This document shows positions 8,628 through 16,320 of a stretch of 64,000 bases of DNA, in pieces. A model generated the notes under the pieces. That model saw nothing but the letters and a program-made list of their open reading frames with translations, did no database searches and was not told the origin of the DNA. Source of the DNA: an uncultured bacterium (lineage in GTDB: Bacteria; Bacteroidota; Bacteroidia; Bacteroidales; Rikenellaceae). The first letter of the stretch is position 1, and every line of letters starts with the position of its first letter. The stretch is taken from NCBI GenBank assembly GCA_905214725.1, contig CAJMNH010000004.1:148351-212350 (forward strand), given 5' to 3'. Made by a program: the position numbers and the translations under genes.

Positions 8628-9077
8628 TCAGATGCGTACCTTGACGATCACTTTGCGGATCGTCCCCTCGCCCACCATCGGAGCGTGGGCGTCTTCGGGA
8701 AAAAGAAGCGTGAATTGTCCCTGCGTCACTTCATAATAGGTCTGGGGCGCATCGTCGAAAAACTGAATGTCCTTCTCCTTGTCGAACGCTCCGAGCGACT
8801 GGCGGACACGGTCGCGCTGACTCCAGCCGAAGGCTTCGCGCCGGCCCGTGACGAGCACTTGAATGTCGAGGTAACGGTCGTGAATTTCCAGCTTGGCATC
8901 GGCAGGCCGTTTCAGATCGACGTCCATCACATTGAGGAAGATATCGTCGCCGTCGATGGCATGCCGGCCGGCCGGCAGCGCTTTCAGATCGGTGGAGAGA
9001 AGATAGTCGAACGCCTTTTCGAGGCGGGGATTGAGGACGTAGTAACGCGCCCTGTTTTCGAGCGAATCCAGTATCAT
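8628..9077 (-). CDS. YhcH/YjgK/YiaL family protein (DUF386)
   Basis: 149 aa, the normal family length. 'LEIHDRYLDIQVLVTGRE'-like residues (71-89) and the ending 'FPEDAHAPMVGEG...KVIVKV' are diagnostic: the conserved His and Glu residues form a cupin metal site. Relatives act on sugars such as sialic acid derivatives or are beta-galactosidase beta subunits, but no sugar catabolic gene is adjacent here. Its ATG overlaps the stop of the upstream EEP gene by 4 nt (ATGA), indicating translational coupling. Confidence 0.9.
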   Translation of the reverse strand: MILDSLENRARYYVLNPRLEKAFDYLLSTDLKALPAGRHAIDGDDIFLNVMDVDLKRPADAKLEIHDRYLDIQVLVTGRREAFGWSQRDRVRQSLGAFDKEKDIQFFDDAPQTYYEVTQGQFTLLFPEDAHAPMVGEGTIRKVIVKVRI

Positions 9078-10240
9078 TGTCGTTGGGAATTGTATTTCAA
9101 TCGAACGAAAACGGGATGATGATCCGAGAACTCGACTTGCGGCACCTCATAGGAGATCACCTCGAACGCATCGGAGACCAGTACATAGTCGATACGGAAC
9201 GTATCGTAGAACCCTCTGTAAGTGTGCGAGAAACCTCGTCCCTTCTCACGGAAAGCGTCCTGCAACCCGCGCGACATGAGACGATAGGTATAGGACAAGG
9301 GCGTATCGTTGAAATCGCCGCATACGATACGGGCGTGAGGCGTGGCCGCGATCAGTTGCGAAAGCGTGTCGACCTGATGCGAACGCGAAATACTGTTGTA
9401 GCGGAACCGTGTAAGGATGCTGTATAGCTTTTCATGACGCGCCGTATCGGTCAGAAAACGGTAGTTCATCAGGTACTCCCCGTCAGCGGATTTGATATGC
9501 GTCGAACGCAGATGGTTGCAGAAGACGCGCACCGTATCGCGGTCGAGCCTGAGATCGGCCCAGACGGCGGCCGTACGTGTGGTATCGACATCGTTGATAC
9601 AGTCGACGCAGCCCGAATCGAGGATGCGGAATTTCGAATAGACGGCCAGCGAGACGCCGTCCGTTCCCTCGCGGTCGCGCGAATAGACCGCCCTGCGATA
9701 ACCCGGAGCGATCAGCGAATCGAAACGCATCGTCGCGCCCTTCGCCTGATCGGAAAACTCCTCTATACACAATATATCGGGATCGTAACGGTTCACGAAA
9801 GCCGCCAGAGAATCCACCGTACTCTTGCCGTCGTCGCCGTAAAACATGCGCACATTATAGGTCATCACTTTCAGCGCCGAACGGTCGTACGTCGGTTCGC
9901 CGTAGTGGCGCAGCGTATCCATCTTGTAATAGAGAGAAATTTTCGGTACGCCGAAAAGCAGCAATACGAGCATCAGAGAGGCATACCCCCACCGCCAGCG
10001 AATCACCCAGTAAAGGAAAAGGATGATTCCCGAAACATAGATAACCGGCGCGACAAGCCCCAGCACGGAGAAGATCCACGACGCATCGGGCGAAACATAG
10101 GGAGCCAGATACATGAACAACAACAGCAACGCCACCACGATCGTCACCACGGCGAACGCCATGTCGAGCAACCATACGAACAAACCGCGTCGCCGTTTTT
10201 CGGAACGGCCGCTGTCGGAATCATATACCCAACGCTCCAT
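9074..10240 (-). CDS. membrane-anchored endonuclease/exonuclease/phosphatase family protein
   Basis: 388 aa. Residues 1-110 are polar and then form three hydrophobic helices. The rest is an EEP fold: 'LKVMTYNVRMF' (Asn), 'DILCIEEFSD' (metal-binding Glu), 'ARIVCGDFNDTPLSYTYR' (Asp/Asn pair) and 'DHHPVFVRL' (catalytic His) are in the right order. EEP enzymes cleave phosphodiesters of nucleic acids or phospholipids; a membrane-bound, outward-facing form is common in Bacteroidetes but the substrate is unknown. It lies 3 nt after the rhomboid gene and overlaps the next gene by 4 nt. Confidence 0.9.
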   Translation of the reverse strand: MERWVYDSDSGRSEKRRRGLFVWLLDMAFAVVTIVVALLLLFMYLAPYVSPDASWIFSVLGLVAPVIYVSGIILFLYWVIRWRWGYASLMLVLLLFGVPKISLYYKMDTLRHYGEPTYDRSALKVMTYNVRMFYGDDGKSTVDSLAAFVNRYDPDILCIEEFSDQAKGATMRFDSLIAPGYRRAVYSRDREGTDGVSLAVYSKFRILDSGCVDCINDVDTTRTAAVWADLRLDRDTVRVFCNHLRSTHIKSADGEYLMNYRFLTDTARHEKLYSILTRFRYNSISRSHQVDTLSQLIAATPHARIVCGDFNDTPLSYTYRLMSRGLQDAFREKGRGFSHTYRGFYDTFRIDYVLVSDAFEVISYEVPQVEFSDHHPVFVRLKYNSQRQ

Positions 10241-10243
10241 AGC

Positions 10244-10864
10244 TTAGAAACGGATGATTCCTTTCCGGCGCCAATAGTAGAGCAATCCCAACCCCCACAG
10301 CATGCCGCCGATATGCGCGAAATGCGCCACGCCGGGATCGCGCCCCGTCCAACCCAACAACAATTCGATCGCCGCATAAATGATAACGAACCACTTGGCT
10401 TTGAGCGGAATGGGCGGGATGAGCAACATGATGATCGAATTGGGCCACAGAACGCCGAAGGCGAGCAGCAGTCCCATTACGGCGCCCGATGCGCCCAATA
10501 ATTGAATACCGAATTCTCCCGTAAGCCCCGCAACGCCCATCTGGACCAGCGCGGCGCCGACGCCGCAGACCATGTAGTAGATCAGGAAGCGCTTCGAGCC
10601 GAGCGCGTACTCCAACGTACGGCCGAACATCCACAGCGCGAACATATTGAAAAACAGATGCTCCCAACTGGCGTGCAGAAACATATAGGTAATGAACTGG
10701 TACGAGTGATAGTAGGGACTCGTAAACCAGTAGAGCACGCCGTACTGCGCCATCAGATGGTTGATCGAAGGGATGAGATAGACCCCCAGAAAGGCGAGGC
10801 AGTTGATGATGATCAGGTTCTTCACCACCGGAGGTGTCGAAAAATAGCTGCTGTTCATTGTCAT
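10244..10864 (-). CDS. rhomboid-family intramembrane serine protease
   Basis: 206 aa with six hydrophobic helices. The catalytic Ser is in 'LLGASGAVMG' (Ser126) and the His in 'HFAHIGGMLWG' (His184). The loop-1 motif 'HASWEHLFFNMFALWMFG' (His-x-x-x-x-H...N) is also present. It would cut transmembrane segments of inner-membrane proteins. First gene of the rhomboid/EEP/YhcH operon. Two candidate -7 boxes lie upstream, at 10958-10965 and 11041-11048. The start at 10864 (MTMNSS) could equally be the Met two codons later. Confidence 0.93.
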   Translation of the reverse strand: MTMNSSYFSTPPVVKNLIIINCLAFLGVYLIPSINHLMAQYGVLYWFTSPYYHSYQFITYMFLHASWEHLFFNMFALWMFGRTLEYALGSKRFLIYYMVCGVGAALVQMGVAGLTGEFGIQLLGASGAVMGLLLAFGVLWPNSIIMLLIPPIPLKAKWFVIIYAAIELLLGWTGRDPGVAHFAHIGGMLWGLGLLYYWRRKGIIRF

Positions 10865-10957
10865 TCGTTTTTAACAGTCGTTTTCTATGCTCGGCATGGG
10901 CTGCAAGCGGCCTCTGCTCTCACCTATCGAAAACGTTTCTTTTCACTATATGTTTTA

Positions 10958-10985
10958 CAAAGGTAGCAGCCGAGAGCAAAAGCAA
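10958..10985 (-). promoter_or_regulatory. promoter of the rhomboid operon (proximal)
   Basis: TACCTTTG (10965-10958) with a TTG 17 nt upstream (10985-10983) on the minus strand. A second TACCTTTG is at 11048-11041, so two start sites are possible. Confidence 0.55.
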
Positions 10986-11040
10986 GCGAAAAAACTCGTT
11001 ATGCCGAAACGCCGTCTATCCAAGCAGTGTTTATCTTTCG

Positions 11041-11048
11041 CAAAGGTA
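11041..11048 (-). promoter_or_regulatory. second -7 box upstream of the rhomboid operon
   Basis: TACCTTTG on the minus strand, 27 nt after the mutL stop. It would give a leader of about 170 nt. Confidence 0.4.
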
Positions 11049-11075
11049 GCATTTTTCCTGCAAACAGACATATCC

Positions 11076-13142
11076 TTACCGAAGTTTCGCCCGCAACTCG
11101 TCGAGTGTGATCTCCGCCAGAATGGGTTTCCCCGTCGGAGCGAAGCAGCGGTCTCCCGCCTCCTGCAGTTGCGCGAGCAATCGCGCAGCCTCTTCCTGCG
11201 AGACGCAGCGGCCCATCGGCCGCGCGCCGCTGCGGGCAAGTTCGGCAGCGATTCGTTCGCGGCGCAAATCGGCAGCCGAAACATGCGCGAAAGTCTGCAA
11301 CAATTGGTAGATCAGCTCGTCGATCGTATCCGAAGGCATATCGGCCGGCGTTCCTTTCACGTCGATCGCTCCGTCGCCCAACCGTTCAATCTCGAATCCG
11401 ACAGCGGCAAATTCGGCGGCATACTGCCCGAGCAACTCGTATTCGTCGTGTGAAAGCACCAGCCGTTCGGGAAAAAGCAGTTGTTCGCTCACCGCCGAAC
11501 CATTGGAGAGCATCAGCAGGTAATATTCATAGAGCAACCGCTCCTGCGCCCGTTTCAGATCGACCGCCACAAGTCCGCCGCCCAGCATCGCCACGGCATA
11601 TCCCGGAGCCACGGGCGTTACGTTGCGGAACTCTGCCGCAGGTTCCGCCACGAGCCGCTGCTGCACGGCGGCATCCGATGAAGAGACGTATTCCAGCATA
11701 CTCTCCTCCGAATCATCCGCCGTCGCGATCGCACCTCCGCCCAATGACGACGGGATATCGGCCATCTCGGAAAATCCGGCGGCATCGTCCTGCATCTGGT
11801 CATGCGACGGAAACTCTTCATAACTTCCCTGCAAATCGGATACGATGTATTCGCTTCCCGGATCGAATGCAGGAACCGCGCCGGCATCCCGCCGAAGACG
11901 GGCAGCGCCTTTTCCGCCGCCGGCCCTTCCCGAAACCGGCCGACCGGACACAACCGGAATCTCCGTAAAATCTTCCGTAGGGAACGCATCGGCGCCATCG
12001 GTCGGCGATTCACCTCCCTCCGCGACATATCCTTCGGCGAACGGATTATAATGTTCGTTGGTCATTGCCGCCGGTTCCCCGTAAACGGCTCCCTGCCGCG
12101 CAACGGGTATCTCGATACGCCCCTCGGCCGTAAAATCCATCATCGGCACGGCACCGGTCTTGCCCAGCGTATTGCGCACGGCGGCGTGAATGATCTCCCA
12201 CACGGCCTCCTTGTCGTCGAACTTCACCTCGATCTTCTGGGGGTGGACATTGACGTCGATCCGCTCGGGATCGATCGTGAGAAAGAGGAAATAGGAGGGG
12301 AAACAGGTATCGGGGATCAGTTTTTCATAAGCTTTCAGCACCGCTTTGCGCAAAAACGGATCGCTGAAATAACGTCCGTTGACGAAAAAGTACTGCTCGG
12401 CATTGCTTTTTTTCGCAGCCGCCGGCCGGCCGACGAACCCATCGACCCGAACGATCGAAGTGTCGGCCGATACTTCCAACAAATTGGGTTTGATATGACG
12501 GCCGACCACATCCACGATCCGCCCCGCCAGCGACGAGGGTTGCAGGTGATAAACGGGAGCATCGTTGTCGTACAATTCGAAAGCCACATCGGGATTGCAC
12601 AATGCGACGCGCTGAAATTCGGCCTTGATCTGTTTTGCCGACGCGGTGCTTTTTTCCAGAAAACGCCGACGGGCCGGAACATTGTAAAAGAGATTGCGCA
12701 CATAGAACTGCGACCCCACAGGGCAGAGAATCGGCTCCTGACTCTGGAATTTTCCGCCGTTGACAAACGTCTGCGTACCCACCTCGTCACTCTCCTGACG
12801 CGTACGCAGTTCGACCTGCGCGACCGCTGCAATCGAGGCGAGCGCCTCGCCGCGAAACCCGAACGTATGGAGCGCATAAATATCTTCGACCGAAGCGATC
12901 TTGCTCGTTGCGTGGCGATCGAACGCCATGCGGGCGTCGAGCGGAGACATGCCGCAACCATCGTCGACGACCTGAATCAACTCCCTGCCGCCGTCGCGGG
13001 CATTGACCGTTACGGTATGCGCGCCGGCGTCGATGGCGTTCTCCATCATCTCCTTCACTACCGACGACGGGCGGTTGACCACCTCGCCGGCAGCAATCTG
13101 ATTGGCGACGACGTCGGGCAGCAGTTTGATTCGATCGGCCAT
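11076..13142 (-). CDS. mutL: DNA mismatch repair protein MutL
   Basis: 688 aa. The N-terminal GHKL ATPase is intact: 'IAAGEVVNRPSSVVKEMMENAIDAGA' (motif I), 'VDDGCGM' (II), 'HATSKI...TFGFRGEALASIAAV' (III). A long low-complexity acidic linker (about 345-490) joins it to the C-terminal dimerisation domain. At about residue 528 the endonuclease metal motif DQHA-x2-E-x4-E reads DLKR-AQ-E-RLLY-E: the two Glu remain, but the Asp is followed by LKR. The later C-P-H-G-R-P motif is also altered ('RPMGRC'). It couples MutS mismatch recognition to downstream steps. Last gene of grpE-dnaJ-membrane protein-mutL. Confidence 0.95.
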   Translation of the reverse strand: MADRIKLLPDVVANQIAAGEVVNRPSSVVKEMMENAIDAGAHTVTVNARDGGRELIQVVDDGCGMSPLDARMAFDRHATSKIASVEDIYALHTFGFRGEALASIAAVAQVELRTRQESDEVGTQTFVNGGKFQSQEPILCPVGSQFYVRNLFYNVPARRRFLEKSTASAKQIKAEFQRVALCNPDVAFELYDNDAPVYHLQPSSLAGRIVDVVGRHIKPNLLEVSADTSIVRVDGFVGRPAAAKKSNAEQYFFVNGRYFSDPFLRKAVLKAYEKLIPDTCFPSYFLFLTIDPERIDVNVHPQKIEVKFDDKEAVWEIIHAAVRNTLGKTGAVPMMDFTAEGRIEIPVARQGAVYGEPAAMTNEHYNPFAEGYVAEGGESPTDGADAFPTEDFTEIPVVSGRPVSGRAGGGKGAARLRRDAGAVPAFDPGSEYIVSDLQGSYEEFPSHDQMQDDAAGFSEMADIPSSLGGGAIATADDSEESMLEYVSSSDAAVQQRLVAEPAAEFRNVTPVAPGYAVAMLGGGLVAVDLKRAQERLLYEYYLLMLSNGSAVSEQLLFPERLVLSHDEYELLGQYAAEFAAVGFEIERLGDGAIDVKGTPADMPSDTIDELIYQLLQTFAHVSAADLRRERIAAELARSGARPMGRCVSQEEAARLLAQLQEAGDRCFAPTGKPILAEITLDELRAKLR

Positions 13143-13148
13143 ACTTCG

Positions 13149-13592
13149 TTACTCTCCCTGATAGTCGTTGGGTACCACCGTAATCGGCATCTCCTGCCAC
13201 TCCACGTCGCTGATACCCGACTGGTCGAGCTCGGAAGCAGGCGCACGCCGTTCCGCCGACGCCGGTACGGGGCCCCGCTCAGCCTGTTTGATCATCGCCG
13301 TCACGCGGGGATAGACAACCATGAAAAAGAGCAGCAGTACGATCACGCCCGTAAGCAACAATCCGAAACGGCGTTTCGACCGCGCGCTGCGCTCCTCCTC
13401 GCGCCGCGCGGCACGCGCCGTGCGGGCCGTACGAACGTATTGCCCGGGTTCGTACTCCCGATCGGCGTCTTCGGGCCGCTCGCCGCGCAATTCGGCGCGA
13501 CGCTGCGCTCTGCGCTCCGCTTCGGGATCGTAGTAACGCGGGATATAGTTGAATTTATTGGCGTGCTTCTTAAAGGGCGTAAAACCTAACAT
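13149..13592 (-). CDS. single-pass membrane protein of unknown function between dnaJ and mutL
   Basis: 147 aa from the ATG at 13592 (MLGFTPFKKHANKF). The open frame extends upstream inside dnaJ, but that is antisense-like low-quality sequence. Residues 1-75 are highly basic with repeated Arg and the phrase 'YIPRYYDPE', which recurs in short Bacteroidetes proteins. One hydrophobic helix (about 78-98, 'LLLTGVIVLLLFFMVVY') follows, then a Pro/Ala-rich tail. It ends 6 nt before mutL starts and begins 32 nt after dnaJ ends, so it is part of that operon. No function assigned. Confidence 0.75.
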   Translation of the reverse strand: MLGFTPFKKHANKFNYIPRYYDPEAERRAQRRAELRGERPEDADREYEPGQYVRTARTARAARREEERSARSKRRFGLLLTGVIVLLLFFMVVYPRVTAMIKQAERGPVPASAERRAPASELDQSGISDVEWQEMPITVVPNDYQGE

Positions 13593-13624
13593 GGTACCTT
13601 GTGTTTTCCGCGAAGATACGAATT

Positions 13625-14803
13625 TTACTGGAAGAAATTCTTCATTCGCTCGAAGATATTCTGGTTTTTGACCGATTCCGCCTTTGCGAACGACGGCTGC
13701 TGCGAAAGCTGCTCGACCAGACGCTTCTCTTCGGCGGAGAGTTTCGCCGGAACGGTAATGTCCACCACCGCCAGCAGGTCGCCCGTGCCATACCCGTTCA
13801 CGTCGGGAAGGCCCTTCCCGCGCAAACGCAGCACCTTGCCGGCGTGCGTACCGGGATCGATCTTGATCTTCACACGGCCGTCGACCGTCGGAATTTCGAC
13901 CGACCCGCCCAGCAGCGCCATCGGAACGGTAATGTTCAGATTGTGAATCAGATCGTTGCCGTCGCGCACCAGTTCGGGATTGCGCTCCTCGTCGATCACG
14001 ACCAGCAGATCGCCGTTCACGCCGCCCTGACGCGCGGCATTGCCCTTGCCGGCGACGGTCAATACCATTCCCTCGCCTACTCCGGCCGGAATGCGTATCT
14101 CGACGACCTCCTCGCCGCGCACGACGCCTTCGCCGCCGCACTTGTCGCACTTGGAGGTAATGACCTTGCCCGTACCGCCGCAGGTCGGACAGACGCTCTG
14201 GGTCTGCATCCGCCCGAAGAAGGTGTTCTCCACGCGCGTCACATACCCCGATCCGTTACAGGTCGGACAGGTCGAATAGGCATTGGGATCCTTGGCCCCC
14301 GTACCCCCGCACTTGTCGCAGGCGATGAGTTTCGATATTTTGAGTTTCTTGGTCGCGCCCTTGGCGATCTCGGCCAACGTCAGTTTCACGCGCACGCGCA
14401 GATCGGAACCTTTGTTGATCCGCTGACCGCGCTGCGTGCGGCCGCCGCCCGAAAAGCCCGAAAAGCCGCCGCCGAAATGACCGCCGAAGATATCCCCGAA
14501 CTGCGAGAAGATATCCTCCATCGAAAAGCCGCCTCCCGAAAAGCCGCCGAAGCCGCCTGCCCCGCCGGCAGCACCGTTCATCCCCGCATGTCCGAACTGG
14601 TCGTACCGTGCGCGCTTGTCGGGATTCGACAGCACGTCGTATGCCTCGGCGGCCTCCTTGAATTTCTCCTCGGCCTCCTTATCCCCCGGATTCTTATCGG
14701 GATGGTATTTGATGGCCGCCTTGCGGTAGGCCTTTTTTATCTCATCGGCGTTGGCGGTCTTCTCGACGCCCAACACCTCGTAATAATCGCGTTTTTCTGC
14801 CAT
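13625..14803 (-). CDS. dnaJ: chaperone DnaJ (Hsp40)
   Basis: 392 aa, type I DnaJ. The J domain has the HPD tripeptide in '[10 protein letters not shown]' (about residue 33), followed by a Gly/Phe-rich stretch (about 75-125). The zinc domain has four CxxCxGxG-type repeats ('[10 protein letters not shown]', 'CPTCNGSG', 'CPTCGGTG', 'CDKCGGEG'), then the client-binding C-terminal domain. It delivers unfolded proteins to DnaK and stimulates its ATPase. Lies 59 nt after grpE; dnaK is not in the window. Full length, nothing unusual. Confidence 0.98.
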   Translation of the reverse strand: MAEKRDYYEVLGVEKTANADEIKKAYRKAAIKYHPDKNPGDKEAEEKFKEAAEAYDVLSNPDKRARYDQFGHAGMNGAAGGAGGFGGFSGGGFSMEDIFSQFGDIFGGHFGGGFSGFSGGGRTQRGQRINKGSDLRVRVKLTLAEIAKGATKKLKISKLIACDKCGGTGAKDPNAYSTCPTCNGSGYVTRVENTFFGRMQTQSVCPTCGGTGKVITSKCDKCGGEGVVRGEEVVEIRIPAGVGEGMVLTVAGKGNAARQGGVNGDLLVVIDEERNPELVRDGNDLIHNLNITVPMALLGGSVEIPTVDGRVKIKIDPGTHAGKVLRLRGKGLPDVNGYGTGDLLAVVDITVPAKLSAEEKRLVEQLSQQPSFAKAESVKNQNIFERMKNFFQ

Positions 14804-14862
14804 AATCTTCGGATTCTCTCCCGATTCTGTTCTTCATTTATTCAGCCGACGAATAGACTCTC

Positions 14863-15540
14863 CTATTCGCCTACGACGACCTTCGCAAACCGAAGCACCT
14901 TGTCACGCAGTTGATAACCCTTCTGCACCACGTCGATAATCTTACCGCGCTGCTCGTCTCCGGCCTGAAATCGGGCCACCGCCTCATGATGGTCGGTGTT
15001 CAGTTCGAGTCCTTTGGCTTCGATTTCGCTCACGCCGCACGAGCGGAGCACTTCGTGAAACTTTTGCGCAATCAACTCGACCCCTTCGCGCAACGCTTCG
15101 ATATCGTCGCTTTTGGCCATCGCCTCCACCGCACGATCCATATCGTCGGCCACCGGCAGCATCGCTTTCAGCACATCCGCTCCGCCCCGTTCGACAAGCT
15201 CCATCTTCTCGCGCAGGGTGCGTTTGCGATAGTTGTCGAATTCGGCCTGCAACCGTAAAAACTTATCTCTCCATTCGGCGATCTGCGTTTCCAGTTCAGG
15301 CGCCAATTGCTCGCAGACACCCGCTTCGACGCCCGATTCGTCGCCGGCCATCCCCGAGACGGCATCGTTCGTCGCCCGCTCGTCGCCGGTCGGAGTCGCG
15401 TCTGTCATTGTGTCAGTACTTACGCCGTTGTCGCCTGACACATTGGCGCACGGTTCGCCGTCGCACGAAGGGTAACCCTCGCCGTGAGCAAAGCCCTCGT
15501 CGCCGCTAATCGCCTCATTGTAAACTTCTTCCTTTTTCAT
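14863..15540 (-). CDS. grpE: nucleotide exchange factor GrpE
   Basis: 225 aa. The C-terminal two thirds match GrpE: a coiled coil from about residue 80 ('EWRDKFLRLQAEFDNYRKRTLREK'), then 'LPVADDMDRAVEAM' and the beta-domain ending 'VVQKGYQLRDKVLRFAKVVV'. The first 75 residues are acidic and low-complexity with several Cys, longer than in many GrpE proteins and probably disordered. It releases ADP from DnaK. First gene of the grpE-dnaJ-x-mutL operon. I see no clear -7 box or CIRCE element in the 60 nt upstream. Confidence 0.96.
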   Translation of the reverse strand: MKKEEVYNEAISGDEGFAHGEGYPSCDGEPCANVSGDNGVSTDTMTDATPTGDERATNDAVSGMAGDESGVEAGVCEQLAPELETQIAEWRDKFLRLQAEFDNYRKRTLREKMELVERGGADVLKAMLPVADDMDRAVEAMAKSDDIEALREGVELIAQKFHEVLRSCGVSEIEAKGLELNTDHHEAVARFQAGDEQRGKIIDVVQKGYQLRDKVLRFAKVVVGE

Positions 15541-15600
15541 ATCTCAATTCTTTTACGTTTCAGTTCCCTGCAAATGCGCAAATTGTATACCAAGCGCCGG

Positions 15601-16311
15601 CTACCCGAGAATGAAGATCGCCGGACGTTTGTTCAACTCCGGCAACTGCGATCGCCGCCAATCGGCGATACGGCGCGTAATCACCGTCTCATCCGGTGCG
15701 GTAAGATCCTTCGCGACGGTCAGCAGGGTATCCGGCGCGCAAATTTGCAACAACTGTTCGACCAGTTTCACATTGCGGTAAGGCGTCTCGATAAAGAGCT
15801 GCGCCTGATGCTCGGCGTGCGCACGCCGCTCGAAGGTACGGATCGCCCGCGCCCGCTCGTCGGGTTTGACGGGCAGATAGCCGTTGAAGGCGAACGACTG
15901 GCCGTTGAGTCCCGACGCCATCATCGCCAGCAGGATCGACGAAGGGCCGACCAGCGGCACGACGCGAATCCCGCGCCGATGACACAGCGCGACCACCAAG
16001 GCCCCGGGATCGGCCACACCCGGCACGCCCGCCTCCGAAATGACACCCGCCGAACGCCCCGCCTCGATCGGAGCGATCAACTCCTCTACCTCGCGTCCGG
16101 CAACCGTATGTTCGTTCAATTCGCGGAATTCCAATTCATCAATAGACAGGCCCAATTTGGCCCTCGAGAGGAAGCGCCGCGCCGAACGGGTGTTTTCGAC
16201 GATAAAATAGTCCAACGCCGCCATCACCGCGCGGTTGGCGGCGGGCAGTACATCCCACACATCGCCCTCGTCGGCAATCGGGCAGGGAATCAAATAGAGG
16301 GTTCCGGGCAT
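15601..16311 (-). CDS. RsmI-like tetrapyrrole-methylase-fold methyltransferase
   Basis: 236 aa. 'GTLYLIPCPIADEGD' at the start, 'VISEAGVPGVADPGALVVALCHRRGIRVVPLVGPSSILLAMMASGLNGQSFAFNGYLP' in the middle and 'FIETPYRNVKLVEQLL' identify the RsmI (YraL) branch of the SAM-dependent tetrapyrrole methylase fold. RsmI methylates the 2'-O of C1402 in 16S rRNA. The N-terminus differs from classical RsmI, and Bacteroidetes often carry both a classical RsmI and this variant, so I leave out a gene symbol. Last gene of the amidase-mlaD-mutS2-murF/alr operon, 9 nt after murF/alr. Confidence 0.88.
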   Translation of the reverse strand: MPGTLYLIPCPIADEGDVWDVLPAANRAVMAALDYFIVENTRSARRFLSRAKLGLSIDELEFRELNEHTVAGREVEELIAPIEAGRSAGVISEAGVPGVADPGALVVALCHRRGIRVVPLVGPSSILLAMMASGLNGQSFAFNGYLPVKPDERARAIRTFERRAHAEHQAQLFIETPYRNVKLVEQLLQICAPDTLLTVAKDLTAPDETVITRRIADWRRSQLPELNKRPAIFILG

Positions 16312-16320
16312 CTTCTGCGT

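Noticed and set aside
13593..14150. Upstream extension of the small membrane protein gene into dnaJ
   Set aside because: The extra sequence overlaps dnaJ on the same strand in another frame and is Arg/Gly low-complexity.
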